Below, one piece after another: positions 34,311 through 46,680 of a stretch of 64,000 nt of DNA. This DNA is from Gordionus sp. m RMFG-2023 (Eukaryota > Nematomorpha > Gordioida > Chordodea > Parachordodidae). The notes under the pieces were generated by a model. The model did not search any database. It saw only the letters and a list, made by a program, of their open reading frames with translations, and was not told the DNA's origin. The stretch covers positions 10,673,882 to 10,737,881 of the forward strand of contig NC_088778.1 in NCBI RefSeq assembly GCF_954871325.1, given 5' to 3'. The translations under genes and the position numbers were made by a program. The stretch's first letter is position 1; each line of letters opens with the position of its first letter.

Positions 34311-35109
34311 TTAAATTTTAAAATTGAAAATAAATTTGAGTTGTAATAAGTTATTAAATATACTTTTTTTTCATTAATATTTAAAAATATAATTATATAT
34401 CGTCGCTATAGAATTGGAGTGCTCCACTCCACATTTTCAAAATTTTTGAGATAGAAGTAGATAATAACTTATTTATTCCCAATATATATAAAAATAAAAA
34501 CTAGATTAAAAAATATCAATTTTGCCAAAGTTATAGCATTGTCAATTTTGCGCTATTTACATATAACGATGTAATTTTGCTTCATATGCATAGCTTATCC
34601 TATTATCTTATTTAATCACGTGTTGTAAATCGCTTCTTTTTTAATTTTTTGCTTTTTTATATTGAATCGTATTTTCATTCCATATCTATCCTACATAATT
34701 TTCATGTCAAGGTAAATTTTTTATCAATAATACTTTTTAAAATTTATTATAATTAATTATTTTGATATTTATTCTTCAATATAAAACAAGATTTACTCTA
34801 ATACATTCAAACATAAAAAAAATATAGGACATTGAAATAGTTAATTTTGACTTATCACATAAAGCATAAATATGCTCTAAACATAATTTTTTTCCCCATA
34901 TTTGAAAAATATATTTCGTTTTCTCATCTTTACTATTTCAAACTTTCCCTAATATATTGTGTATAAATTCCTTCAAAAGTCAGGATAATCTGATAATTTT
35001 TGTTGTACTTCTAAATATGGCTTTATAAGTTTCATTAATAATTTTATATATGAAATTACTCCTTGTAGTGGTATTTTTGTATTTATTATATTATGTGAAT
35101 TAATTGATA
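34311..35109. other. AT-rich intron sequence
   Basis: This lies in the large THADA intron i-j. No exon or element end is recognised. Confidence 0.5.
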
Positions 35110-35510
35110 TTATGTTAGAAGTGTGTAAGGCCTTAAAATTGTATCATTTTGGTCTTTCAATACACCATATCTAACCTACCTTTAGTTATATTATAAAATG
35201 TTATCATTTCAGGCTTGCTTGAATCATTTTGACCAATATTTTTATTATGGTGAAAAGTTGATAGCATTATGATATCCTTTTTTTTCCTTGTATGATAATA
35301 ATGTTTATTTTTTATATTCAGCTCAAATGTATGAAAAATATTACATTTTAAATAATTTTATTATATTTACTTTCAGAATTTGCGAAAATCACAATAAATG
35401 ATAAAAAAAATTGAGAGATAATTATAAAAATATTTTTTAAAAAATTACATAATAACTTTGGTGGGGTCTCGCAAACACCAAACAGTTATAAATTAGTTAT
35501 ATCTTAAAAG

Positions 35511-36893
35511 CAGAGTTGTTAAAGTAGCGCGCTACAACTTTTTTGGTAGCTATAGCTTATATCGGCTCCTATTTTTGTAATTATTTAATTTTTTAGCGCG
35601 CTACTTATTTCAAAGTAGCTAAGTAGCCGCTACTTAGCTACTTTTAAAAAATATAATGAAGGTAAGTATAAACATGAAAATTTAAATATAATATCATAAT
35701 TAACTATAATTTTTATGATTTATTATTTAATTTTGAAATTCAAATATATTTTCAATTTGTAATTTACATTTTCATTTGTATTATAAAAATCACGTGTTAA
35801 TAATTTAAAATGTCATCGCCTATGGATATCCAAATCGTTGAAAGTGATTCAGACAAATTTATTAATGAAATGGAAGATACCAGGGAAGAAAATATTCTTA
35901 ATAGCTATAATACAAATTTCCCATTCCCTAGATTTGAATTTTAAATAAATATATAATCCAAAACTGGCTTCAAATTTATTTGTTTAAAATGTAAAAAAAT
36001 TATTTCCTCAAATCAATCCAGTAGCTATAACAAGAAACACCTAAAGGTAAATTGTCATTTTTACATTCTAGTAATATTTATTTTATAAGACAGTTCATGA
36101 GTTTTAAGGAAATGGAGAAACATCTAAATAATTTTGGTATAGGCGACTCTACCTCCAAAAAGACTAATTCAATTCAAACCAAATTAATTAATAATGCAAA
36201 TGACAATATTTTTCAGAAATTGGTTGATAAAGTTATTGTTGATTTTATAATTTATACAGTTTAGCCAATGTCCTTGGTTGATATTCCATCATTTAACATT
36301 ATGATTAAAATTCTATCCCTTGTCTGATTAAATATTTTTGAGCTTATTTGGGAATCACAGGCCATTGGCTAGACCCTAGGACTTTAAAAAGAAGATCTGT
36401 GGCATTTGCCCTCAAAATGATAATAGGATGCCAGACATACGATGTACTTGCAAATAAGATTATTGATAATCTATCTTATATTAAAAATATGTATATAAGA
36501 TTAAATACGTCCTTAACCTCAAGTGCTATCGAGAGATTATTTAGTGAGGCAAAACTTATACTTTCTGATCATCGCTCTAGACTTGGGGATGATAATATTG
36601 AAATGATTTTATTATTAAAATGCAACAAATTACCATAAATATTTATTTTTATTACATAAATTTTTTTTATAATCAAAACTAACTTTATTTTAATATTTAT
36701 AAATGTTGATTTTTATATTTACTATAAAATAACATTAGCAAAAAATAAAAAATTTGTTTGTAAATTCTTTTTATAGAAAGTAGCTTAAAGTAGGTAAAGC
36801 TACTTTTAAAAAATAGTAGCTAATAACGAGCTAATTTTTTTGACAAATAACGATAGCAGTAGCGCGCTACTTTTAAAGGTAGCATTTAACAAC
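35511..36893 (+). mobile_element. hAT element with GTAGCGCGCTAC subterminal repeats
   Basis: The ends AGAGTTGTTAAAGTAGCGCG and CATTTAACAACTAT, with AGCGCGCTAC repeated near both, define a 1.4-kb deletion derivative. The plus strand retains a BED-type finger (about 35960-36035, FICLKCKK then KKHLK), an N-terminal piece (36052-36264) and the hATC end (36348-36638, TSSAIERLFSEAKLILSD and RLGDDNIEMILLL). The catalytic core is missing. It interrupts a piggyBac relic; the 8-bp duplication is no longer clear. Confidence 0.85.
36348..36638 (+). pseudogene. hAT transposase C-terminal fragment (hATC)
   Basis: This 96-codon frame has SLTSSAIERLFSEA and LSDHRSRLGDDNIEMILLLK, the dimerisation domain. It is part of the deletion derivative at 35511-36893. 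Confidence 0.8.
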
Positions 36894-36950
36894 TATACTC
36901 AACCTAAATATAAGAAAATGAAAGAAAAAGACTAAGGAAATGTGATGAGG

Positions 36951-37210
36951 CCTATATAAATATTAAAGGTGATTTGAAAAGAGCAAGGATTGTTCAGAAT
37001 GATAATTCTAATAAATGCAAATTTCAATGTCATAAAAATGTTATGAACAAGAATTTGTTACAACAAATTTTTCAAATATTAAATTGATCCCAAGAATGAA
37101 TGGATTAACGATGAGAACTAAAAAAGATATTAGAACAATGTTAGAGTTTATGCCTAGAGTACATAGAGAATGTATTGAATTTTTTTTTAATTAAATAAGT
37201 TTTATATTAT
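36951..37210 (+). pseudogene. Possible relic of the same transposase family as 46792-50458
   Basis: The plus strand shows NKCKFQCHKNVMNKNLLQQI, then TKKDIRTMLEFMPRVHRECI. Both resemble pieces I recall from the protein family of the long-TIR transposon (a KC..CH pattern near the N-terminus and a KKxDL...IP..H end). It is short, broken and without ends. Confidence 0.3.
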
Positions 37211-37569
37211 ATTCATTTTTTTTTAATTATTAGAATAAATTAGAAAAAATAAAGATATAGTGTTAATTTTGATAATTTGAAGTTATTATTTTGATTTAAT
37301 TCTTTAAAAAAATGTAAATGGAACATTTTGAACATTAAAAAAAATCATAAAGTGTTATATTTGCTTGCATTTCGATTTTATCAAATAAATTTTATACTTA
37401 AATTTTTGAGGAAAATTTTTTTAGACTATAATTAATTAATAATATGATAAATTATTTGTGAAATTTTTAATTAAATTGATCGATAAGTTTTTCCTATATT
37501 TGATTTTAAACTTTAATACTGATTTTCTCATTCTAATTCTAGACCGACGATATTTTTAGATATTTAATC
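37211..37569. other. AT-rich intron sequence
   Basis: Nothing is recognised in this part of the THADA intron. Confidence 0.5.
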
Positions 37570-39439
37570 CAGAAACCTGCAGGCCCGGCCCTAAACCCGG
37601 GCAGGGCCGGGCCGTATTTTAAATTTTTTAAATATACCCGGGCCGGGCCTAAAAAATTTTTTTTAAATATATCCGGGCCGGGCCTAAAAATTTTTTTATT
37701 TTTTTAAAATATATCCGGGCCGGGCCTAAGATTGTTAAACCCGGGCCGGGCCTTAATATTTTTTATAAAAATTTTTACATTATGAGTTAATGGTTATAAG
37801 ATTATATTATATTATAGTTATGATTAAAATAATATATTGGGTGATGGTTAACACTACCTAACACCCACAGATCGATCTAATTATTAATTTCCTGCAAATT
37901 TATTCAAAGTATTAATATATTTTTTTATAATTCATATCTAAATTTTTACAACATATTTTACCAAAACAATCAAATAAAGGAATATCTTAAATAAGCCCCA
38001 ATATTCAAGTATTATTAATATATTTTTTTATAATTCATATCTAAATTTTTAGAATATTTTACCAAAACAATCAAATAAAGGAATATCACTTCTTAAAGTT
38101 TGTAATACCTTTCAAAGCGAAAAGGAGAAATAAAATTGATTTTACTTAATATAAAGCATTTTTTAATTGAAAATTTGTTTTACACAAGTATCATTTTATT
38201 TCACTTTTTCTCTGTCCCAAATTAAAGCAATTACGTATGTAGTCAGGGACAGATCGCAAAATGACGGAAAACTATATAAAAGATTATATTAAACAAGAGG
38301 CTCAGGAAGTAAATGAAATACCATCGACCAGTCAAATTACGACTGTTGTTAAACAAACTGAATCGTTTTATGACAAATGGGACGATGGTAATTCTGGTAA
38401 TATGTCAATACCCGATGATGAATATTATAATTACATAAATAATAGATAAAACATTTAAGGTGGATAATTTGTTAGAGTGGTGGGCGGCTCATCAAAGCGA
38501 ATTTCCAATTTTATCAAAATTGGCAATTGCTGCTTTAAGTGCAAGCTGTGAGCGGAATTTTTCCACTACTGGGAGAATTCTTGAAGAAAGAAGAAGTTAT
38601 CTTCAACCTGAAAAGGTAGATATGCTTCTCTTTCTTCATGATAATTTGTGAATTTTTAATATCTTTCTAGAGTATAGGGTTTCGTCAATCATGCTGGTTT
38701 TTTACTTTGCAAACTGTCAAATATTTATTGCATTTATTATATTTACCTTGAGTCTTGAAAGTTTTTAATCCAACATTTTTCATTATTTTTTTTTACAATA
38801 TTATATAACACAATTATCTTCTTTTGTTAAAAATTTATATTATAAAATAAATTATATTAATATTGAGCAATTAGATTTTATTTTCAAAATACTACTTATT
38901 ATACATGCATTTTTTTAAATAGCGATTTATTTTTATTTTATAAATTATATAGTAAATTAAATACAATATATTATATTCTCAAAATATTATCCATTTTTAT
39001 AAATTAAATATTCGTTTTATTTTTTTTAAATGTAATATAAAATATAGTATATGACAAATATTATTACCATTTTTATGAATATTAGTTTTATTTTTATACA
39101 ATGCAATATAAAATATAGTATATGCTCAAAATATCCATTTTTATAAATAACAGTTTTATAATTTTTATAAATTCATTATAATATTCTCAAAATATTAGCT
39201 TTTTAAATGTATTTTTTAAATAATAAGCGATAATACTCGCTGAAAAATATGGTAAAATACCTCATAGGTGAATTTTTGTATATACCAGGTCGAATATAAT
39301 TTTAAAAAATTCCGAGCCGGGCCTGAAATTTTTTTTTTAAAAAATATCCGAGCCTGGCCTTAAATTTTTAATCCGGGCCGGGCCGTAAAAAATTTAAAAC
39401 CGGGCCGGGCCGTGCAAATGGTACCTCTGCAGGTCTCTG
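37570..39439 (+). mobile_element. hAT element, 1870 bp, perfect 8-bp target duplication
   Basis: Direct repeats ATTTAATC (37562-37569 and 39440-39447) flank ends CAGAAACCTGCAG and CTGCAGGTCTCTG. Subterminal GGGCCGGGCC blocks occur on both sides. A short remnant of the transposase survives on the plus strand: 38261-38449 (acidic linker) and 38460-38651 with WWAAHQSEFPILSKLAIAA, SASCERNFSTTGRIL and RSYLQPEKVDMLLFLHDN, the hATC domain. A 105-base tandem duplication lies at 37910-38090 and weaker repeats at 38860-39180. It is an internally deleted element. Confidence 0.95.
38460..38651 (+). pseudogene. hATC dimerisation domain fragment
   Basis: This 63-codon frame holds WW..H...FP.L..LA..L.....S.ERNFS...L...R..L.PE....LLFLH, the complete hATC pattern. 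It is the best preserved coding piece of the element at 37570-39439. Confidence 0.9.
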
Positions 39440-39645
39440 ATTTAATCTATAATTTTTTTTGATTTAAATATATTTAAATTTTCTGAAAATTATTTTAAAA
39501 AAAAGATTATATAAAATTTTTTTGATTACTATCGTTATTCCTATTTAGCAATGCAGTATTTAGTCATATCGGATTATAACAGCTTTTTCCTACATTTGAG
39601 CGCTAACCGACATAATATATTATTTAATAATAGACAAAATGAAAC

Positions 39646-39881
39646 TTAAATTTTCAGGATTGAGACTAAATAACCCATGGGAGCTAAGGAAAACATAGCT
39701 CAGCAAGGTTAACATTTCGGCATTCGAGTTGTTTTCTGATGAAATACTGTTAATTAATTCGAAGTAATCGTCGTGTATATTGCTTTTTTCATTCAATCCA
39801 CTAATAATAGCGTGCATATTCAGGAATAGATGGTCGTATAACTTACAGGCCAAACAAAACATATAGAGAGAAATAGTGGGT
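39646..39881 (-). CDS. THADA: THADA-type gene, exon i
   Basis: The exon has 236 nt. One base (A) completes an Arg codon begun in exon h, then come 78 codons and one base before the donor GTTTCA. It encodes PTISLYMFCLACKLYDHLFL and later AEMLTLLSYVFLSSHGLF then SLNPENL. The latter aligns with the human ESRLAVVEVLTSTTPLF...NP region just before the LWKC block, which here is in exon j. Both splice sites are weaker than average, so the boundaries are less sure than the exon itself. Confidence 0.72.
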
Positions 39882-39944
39882 CTTTTATCGAGCAAATAAA
39901 TATTTAATTTTTTTGGCAAAATTTAAAAAAAATTATCTGTATAT

Positions 39945-40014
39945 TTAAAAGTAACCATAATATAATTTAAAAATAACCATAATATAATTTAAAAATAACC
40001 ATAATATAATTTAA
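39945..40014. repeat. 22-bp tandem repeat next to a piggyBac element
   Basis: Three copies of AATTTAAAAATAACCATAAT lie directly against the TTAA of the piggyBac element. Confidence 0.9.
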
Positions 40015-40256
40015 CCCTTTAAAGCTCGACTTTTTAAAATAAAACTAAAAAAATTTTTTTATAAAAAATCTTCATTTATATACACCAAGGATGTAAAATT
40101 TTTATTTCGAGTTCGACTTTTATTTCATAGTATACAGGTAAAAAAAATGATACAATTTGGCATCATTGAGCCAAATGCATGTATATAAAAAAACATTTAT
40201 TTATATATTATGAAAATTTTTTTAAAATTTATTTCCTATTTATAGCATAAATTTTT

Positions 40257-40445
40257 TTACACATAGTCCTTTGCGATAACACATAATTTACACCTTTGAG
40301 TCTTAGAAACTTCTGGCCAATGCTCTAAATTATCATATCTAACGTCAGTTATTATCTGAGATAACTTAGATCCTTTTTGTATTTTAGGATTTTCATTTGA
40401 TGGTCTCCCTATTTTTCTATTACTAATTTTACCTGCCATTAACAA
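40257..40445 (-). pseudogene. piggyBac transposase C-terminal Cys-rich fragment
   Basis: GRPS, then HWPE...QRCKLC, is the family's usual junction into the C-terminal cysteine finger. The remainder of the finger is shortened or missing. Confidence 0.85.
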
Positions 40446-40565
40446 GGCAGGAACTATTTGAGATTTAAATGTTATAAGTTTTATAAAAAAATTTCATTTT
40501 TTTGAAGTAATGTCTTCGATACAATAACCATGCATTCACAATGCAGGTATCTATCAAATGAAATA

Positions 40566-40838
40566 TTATTCAAAGTGATATGGTGTTGGAATATTATTTT
40601 GGGGATTAGAATTTTTTTTAGAAAATGTTGTATCAAATGATTCAATATTTTTTAATACCCAATTACTACTGAGATTAGGAAAACTAGGACCTTCATGAAC
40701 ATTATCAAGTTCTATGTGGAGTGCATTTATGGGCGAATCTATATCTATATTGTCAATAAGATGATTAAAATTATCCTCACTATTATCAATATCTGTTTCC
40801 GAAATATCACCTTCAATTATAATTATTTTATTTGACAT
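40566..40838 (-). pseudogene. piggyBac transposase N-terminal fragment
   Basis: This 90-codon frame starts MSNKIIIIEGDISETDI and is acidic, as the N-terminal part of piggyBac transposases commonly is. It is followed by sequence leading towards the DDD core, which is deleted. Confidence 0.75.
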
Positions 40839-41395
40839 CTATAAAAAATAAAATTTATTCAATGTTAATAAAATAACTTATTAAATTCCCAATTAGTTAA
40901 TTTCGCATCATATTAAAAATATATTTACAAAAATAATTAAAATTCTAAAAAAATATAAATTCATGATGACATATTTGAATATTTTGTCTTCTTTATAAAA
41001 TAAACAGTTTTCAAAATTTTTCAATTAAAAGATATTTAAATAATATGTAAAATCAAGTAATTCAGAAAAAATCGAAACGGAAATAGTCAAAATTTACATG
41101 ATATTAAATAAAAACAAAAGTATATATTTTTTTGATTATTGAAAAAATATGATTGGATACAATCTATATTTATTTTAAAATGTTAAATTAAATCGTGGTC
41201 TTTAACGTTAAAAAATAACATGCAATATGATGATGTCAAATTAGCTCACAGGACTTTAAAGGGTTAAGAAAACATGGTTAAATTTTTTTTGGTATTATAT
41301 TATACAGTATAATAAATTATACTCAATTATGAAGATAAAATGATGAATTGCTTAAAAAAAATCTTAATGAATAAATCTCCTTATATTCATTTTAC

Positions 41396-41454
41396 CTTGC
41401 GAGAAAATTATTGAGGCGCGTTTCGCTCATAATTAAAACAATGCGTTCCGTAAC
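41396..41454 (-). CDS. THADA: THADA-type gene, exon h (59-nt small exon)
   Basis: The acceptor AAATTTTTAG and the donor GTAAAA bracket 59 nt encoding VTERIVLIMSETRLNNFLA plus two bases. The pattern fits the human GEKFLLLAMKENHPECF segment. The phase in is 0, like the end of exon g, and the phase out matches exon i. It is GC-richer than its surroundings. Confidence 0.75.
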
Positions 41455-42639
41455 CTAAAAATTTGATTTATAAAAACAACATAATTAAGTATAATATAGG
41501 CGATATAAAATCGAAAAAACTCATTTTAAAAAATTAGAATTCATCTTTAAATCAATAAATTATCATGGGTGCTAATTTTTAAAAGGTAAAAGGAAATTAA
41601 GTTTATTGAATTAGTTTAAATAAAACCCCATTTGTTAAAATAAGTGGCCGTTAAATTTGTTTGAAAAAATAACTGTAAATAGTTACTTTTGGAAATGTAT
41701 TTATATTATATTTTTTAAAAATATGGTAAATATATATTATTCACTATATTTATATCAGGCTTGTATCAATCTTCACCCATTTTGGTAGTGGGGGGGGCAC
41801 ACAAATTTTTTTTAACATCATGGAACGAATATTTTAGTTATTTGAACACAAAATTGAACTATATGATTTTATTTGAAAAATGCCACAAATAAAAATATGC
41901 AAAAAAAAATTATGTCAAATATGTTTATAAAATTAGATGGAAGATGAGAATTGACTTAGAGCTGAAAACTAATAATGAGTTGATGAATTTACAAATATTA
42001 TATAATAACGTTTATATTTATTGTGTTTGCGTAATACTTGTTAGGAATTCAATTAATATATGTAATTAAGAATTTATAACTATATTATAATTGATATTAT
42101 GATCTGTTGATGTATCACTTTTCAATAAAAACAAAAATAAATAATATTTAAAAAAATCTTAATTTTACCGTAAAGTAATTTCTTTCTTCTTGCATTATTA
42201 TAATATAGATTAACTCAATAGTTTTGTTTTATTAACACTAACTTAAAATGATTAACATTGTAAAATGATTGTTTTTTATTTTAGAAGATATATAAAGGAC
42301 GATGAATTGGAGATAGAAGGAAGAAGAAATGTAATTCATATTTTAACTTACGTGGATTATTATATACATATTAAATGTAATGTTAAATATAAAATGTAAT
42401 TATTATATATATCAAATTGTGATGCTAAATATGATTATGATAATGAAATTAATGATGCATTCAATAAAGGATATCTATACACACAACTTATTCTCACTAA
42501 TTCTTCATGATCAATGATTGAACTAATAAAAATAAAGCGTTAACAATATAATTTTGTTGAGATGTATTTTTAAATGCCTTAAGAACATTTCCAAGTTTCT
42601 TATTTTGTTCATGTCCTAGTAAGACCATGTTAATATCAC
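41455..42639. other. AT-rich intron sequence
   Basis: This is part of the 9.2-kb THADA intron g-h. A G-run near 41790 follows a possible transposon end. No exon is recognised. Confidence 0.5.
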
Positions 42640-43400
42640 TACTCGAACGATTATCTGATTTAATAATTCTCTTTATTAATAAAAAAAAAAGGACTCACTA
42701 CTCAATTTGGATGATCTAAACTGATGCAGAATATTTGAAAAACATTTGGAAATGGATTTTTGCAAGGGTATAAAAATTTGACAAAATATGATGTAACACA
42801 ATCTTTATTTCTAAACTTTTAACAAATAATTTTTTAACAACTTCAATTTCATTTACTAATCCCTTTTCACTAATATTGTTTTCCAGAAAGGTTTTAATTT
42901 ATTTATGCGTAGAAAATTAAAATGGTCATCTTGATTTAAATTATTTTTCCTTTGTTTTAAAATTGGAAAAATCTTTTGGTCTTAGGATCTATGTATTCTG
43001 CAATTACCATATTTTTCAAGGCCCCCTTTTTTAAGCAACTTTCTTCCAGTTAAACCCGTTTTGGTATAGCTTGATTCACTCTTGTTTAAGTTATAGATCT
43101 TATAAGGAAAGCAAAAAACTGCATCAGCTTCAATTAATTATTCAACACATTCGTTTATAAAACTTCAAAGAAAATCTTCAATTATTAGAAGCAGTCTTCT
43201 TGAATGATGTTGGCCTATTTGGTGATACCTGATTTAGATTAGTTGGTTAAAAAATATATTTGAAATAAGACTAACTAAACGATCTAGCCTCTTTTTTTAT
43301 CTTCAGATTAGATTCATTTTTTTTGGCATCTTTATCATTTTCACCATTCCTCCACCAAATTAAATACATTTCTATTTTCTTCTGTTCCTTATTATAATAT
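42640..43400 (-). mobile_element. TTF-type hAT transposase relic
   Basis: The minus strand shows EADAVFCFPYKIYNLNKSES followed by YTKTGLTGRK (about 43000-43130) and NLNQVSPNRPTSF (about 43200), the TTF zinc-finger start of DUF4371-type hAT transposases. Other pieces are scattered in different frames. No ends were found. Confidence 0.5.
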
Positions 43401-43425
43401 AGGGTGGGGTTAGCGGTATTTCAGC

Positions 43426-43515
43426 TAGTGTAAAACCCCGATTTGGGTCAATTTATAAAAATGATCCGAGGCCGTTTTTAAAAATCGACCCAAATCGGGC
43501 TATTTAACAACACTA
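43426..43515. mobile_element. 90-bp MITE with perfect 8-bp target duplication
   Basis: ATTTCAGC at 43418-43425 and 43516-43523 flank ends TAGTGTAAAA and TTTAACAACACTA with inner arms CCGATTTGGGTC and GACCCAAATCGG. It is the smallest member of the TAGTGTTG family here. Confidence 0.92.
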
Positions 43516-44549
43516 ATTTCAGCAGACAAGAATAAATTGTTTCATTAAACTGATAGTGGTTTCATCAGTTATTTCTACCCTAATACATTCTTATTTTTAA
43601 AAGATTTATACAAAAAATATTTTTCCAGGAATAGAAAGAATTTTTAAAAGATGTTTTTTTTGGGAGGGGAAGGGGAGCTTTTAAATTTCCCTAAAAAATA
43701 GGATTAGAATCGAGCCTGATATTTATATAATGATTTCCCAAATTTAAAATTAGGCTATTAAATATAATGTTTCATTTATCACTCCCTAGAAAGATTGTTT
43801 AATATAGGGCCTTATTTTTTGAGAAAGACTAGCATATCTTTAAGATACAACTTCGAATATTATGAAAATTATATATTATATTGTGTTATATATTTTTTTT
43901 CGGTGCAGATAAATATATTTTCAATAATATTTTTTTAATTAAATTTTATTTTATTTAATTAAAATCCTTTAATTAAAATTTGTAAATCATACAATTATTT
44001 TGTATAATAAGATAATATTAAAAAATACTTAAATAAATAATACATTATTATTTTTAACTGAAATTTTAACTTATATTCTGAATTATTGTTACGAAAAAAT
44101 TGTAAAATTAAAAGTATAAATTACACAGCCAAAGATTGTATAAATATAACGAAGAAAAATAAATATTAACAATCTTGATTATAAATTTATGAATATACTT
44201 GTAGAAGGTCATTACAATTTAACAATCCATATAAGTTAATCGATGGAATGACAAATAAAAGGAGTGACGCCTGTTAAGATGTTATATTATATTAGAGAAT
44301 AAGTTTCAATTTTCTAAAATTGTTTATATAACATTTTTTATTTCAAACTTGCGCAAAGTATCATTTTCAGAGTTTCAGAAATGGAAGCAGATCCTTTCAA
44401 AAATTTAGGAACCGGAAATCACGTTTTTAAAAAGATATTCATGATCGGAACTAGAACCCCTTTTTCGTCAAGATTACAAACACTGATAATTTTTAACTTA
44501 TTTTTGACATGTAAAAATGATACTTGAAAAGTTTAAAATGATACTCTAC
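43516..44549. other. AT-rich intron sequence
   Basis: A G-rich run GGGAGGGGAAGGGGAG lies at about 43660-43676. No exon is recognised. Confidence 0.5.
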
Positions 44550-45977
44550 TAGTGTTGTAAACGAACGCGTTCAAGTTCGTTTTTTTGAAAAAAATGATGA
44601 TCGGCGTTCCTTTTATAACTTTGAACGTGAACGCGTTCCTTTTTTTGATGAACGCGTTCGAATTTAACGTTCGTTCAATTTTAAAATCACATTTTATTTA
44701 TATTTATTTAAAAAATTTAATATTAATTCGAATTTTTTAAGAAAAAGTCTCATATTTTTAATCAGCTCTTCTTTTTCACATTTCAATTTTTTTAACAAGC
44801 CATTTTTTATAGTTTATTAATTTGAATATTGTTTTTAATTTAATAGATTAGTGTATGCATGGATATTATTATTTCCTTATCATCCTCTGATTCTGAAAAT
44901 TTAAAATCAGATGAATTAACATTGCCATGTTTCAAATATGATAAATATTTTGCATTAACATCCTATATAAAAGGAATTCAATACTTACCAAATGTAAAAT
45001 GTGCCCAAAAGTTTTATATCAGTTTCAAAATCTTCAAGTTCCAATTTAAAACGACATTTGATTGCAATATTCATTCTTTTATTTTATATAATATAACTAA
45101 GTAAAATCATTGAAAAAATGGATTTGGGCTATTTGACTCCAACAATAAATAAGTATTTAAAAATTAAAAATATTAAGGCCTAAATATGATCAACCATTGA
45201 TAGACGTAGTATTAAATGGAATTAATAAAAGGTATTAAACCCATCAATATCAAATTAATTACATATATTTTTTTTAAGATTAGAACATATATATAAAGAT
45301 CAATATGTTATTTGTGCAATTATACAACCAATATTCAAGCCTCAATCGCCATGGATAAAACTTCCATAGAACGAATCTAATAAACTTATAGCGTTATTGA
45401 AAACCCTAGAAATGATAATGCAAGAACTGTTAATTTCGGATATCCTTTTTTTTTGACTAAGTAGAGAATGGATTGGAGGAGGCTAACTTATCTCAATTAT
45501 TTGAAGCAAAGGGCAAAACAATAAATGTTTTTAATTAATTCCTCGCTTTAGAAGAGTTGTTTATTAAGGATAATACCGCAATCCCCTCATTTGCCCTTGT
45601 AGTGCGTATTTTTAATATAGTTAATGTCGTTAAACTGCCAAGCGTTTCTGTCTATCAGATGAAAATTTTGAAAATCAATTGTCATTAAGAATTAATACGA
45701 TAAATTTTTTATAAAGAAAAATATCTTTTATTCGCTATATTATATTGCATTTATAATTATATTATCAAAATAAGGCATTTATTTATTTAAAATTATAAAA
45801 AAAAAATTCATCATAATATTTTGAACGAACTTAAACGCGCTCATGAAAGTAACGCGTTCCATTTTTTAAAAGTAAACGCATTCTTTTTTTTTGAAAGTGA
45901 ACGCGAACGTGAACGCGTTCGATTTTTGTCAATGAACGTTATAGGAGTTCGATTTTTTAGAAATGTTTACAGCACTA
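44550..45977 (+). mobile_element. hAT element with GAACGCGTTC subterminal repeats, copy 1
   Basis: The ends are TAGTGTTGTAAACGAACGCG and ...GTTTACAGCACTA. Palindromic GAACGCGTTC motifs recur near both ends. The interior matches 53770-55291 along its whole length, in the same orientation. It keeps an N-terminal piece (44859-45104, MDIIISLSSSDSENLKSDEL) and a hATC-like trace near 45585-45690 (NTAIPS...). No target duplication is detectable. Confidence 0.88.
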
Positions 45978-46055
45978 AACTTCGATCGAAGTATATAATA
46001 ATATTTTAAAAAAGGTTAAAAATACAGTAATAAATTCTTAAAAATAAAATAAACC

Positions 46056-46672
46056 CAACGTCTACATGAGCGTGGGTGGGGGTGGGGTAGGATCAGTTTG
46101 GATCCAATTTTTCTTGAGGGGGTAGGGTGGAGGCGCCTTTACTGGGGGTAGGATAAATTTTGGGGTTTACCTAATAAATTTTTAGATGAAATAGGAGAAA
46201 ATATATTGCTGTATAAATTAATTCTTTTATTGTAGACCTATTATAATATAATCATATTGCTGATCATCGACCAAATCTATATATTGCAAACAATCATAAA
46301 CATTATTTTTCTAAAACTTCCTGCTATCGTTTTAAATGTAATTTAAAAGGTTTAGATTCTCAGCAAGCTCATAATGCTATAATAATGCATTCATTGTAAA
46401 TGAAAGGGTTCTTAATTAAATTCATTATCTAAAAAATAACTCTTTTATATTCCCAATATTTTGATAGTTGGTAATAGAGCTGAAATAATTTAAGTTATTC
46501 TTTTTAAAATTTCTGAAAGGAGTATCATTATAACTAAAAAGGTGTCATTAATAAAGGGAAAACATAGCTGCCGAAGGGGGCCCAAAAAAACTTTGGGAAG
46601 GGGGGGGGGGGGGTAGGCATAGGTTTTTGATGGAGGTTAGCATCCAGTGAAAATCCTGTCATGTAGACGCTG
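46056..46672. mobile_element. 617-bp non-autonomous hAT-like element with G-rich subterminal runs
   Basis: The ends are CAACGTCTACATGA and TCATGTAGACGCTG. The flanks AATAAACC (46048-46055) and AATGAACC (46673-46680) match at 7 of 8. G-rich blocks just inside both ends (GGGTGGGGGTGGGG and GGGGGGGGGGGGG) are C-rich on the opposite strand and not inverted copies. There is no coding sequence. Confidence 0.8.
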
Positions 46673-46680
46673 AATGAACC

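Larger units (their letters stand above)
35110..36950 (-). mobile_element. piggyBac relic split by a hAT insertion
   Basis: Bases 35110-35510, read in reverse, match the 5' part of the piggyBac copy at 60192-61643 (for example GAGACCCCACC, then CTTTTTT-rich sequence, then TTGTGATTTTCGC). The match resumes right after the hAT at about 36894 (ACTCAACCTAAATATA against ACTCAACCAAAATATA in the other copy). The hAT therefore entered an existing piggyBac copy. Outer TTAA ends were not found and the coding part is decayed. Confidence 0.7.
40015..41263 (-). mobile_element. piggyBac deletion derivative with TTAA ends
   Basis: TTAA at 40011-40014 and 41264-41267 flank inverted ends CCCTTTAAAG and CTTTAAAGGG. 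The minus strand keeps the N-terminal acidic part (40566-40838, with DISETDIDNSEDN and HEGPSFPN) and the C-terminal Cys-rich tail (40257-40445, RKIGRPSNENP, then HWPEVSKTQRCKLC). The catalytic middle is absent. It fills most of the 1.5-kb intron between THADA exons h and i, and without it the intron would be about 260 nt. Confidence 0.95.
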
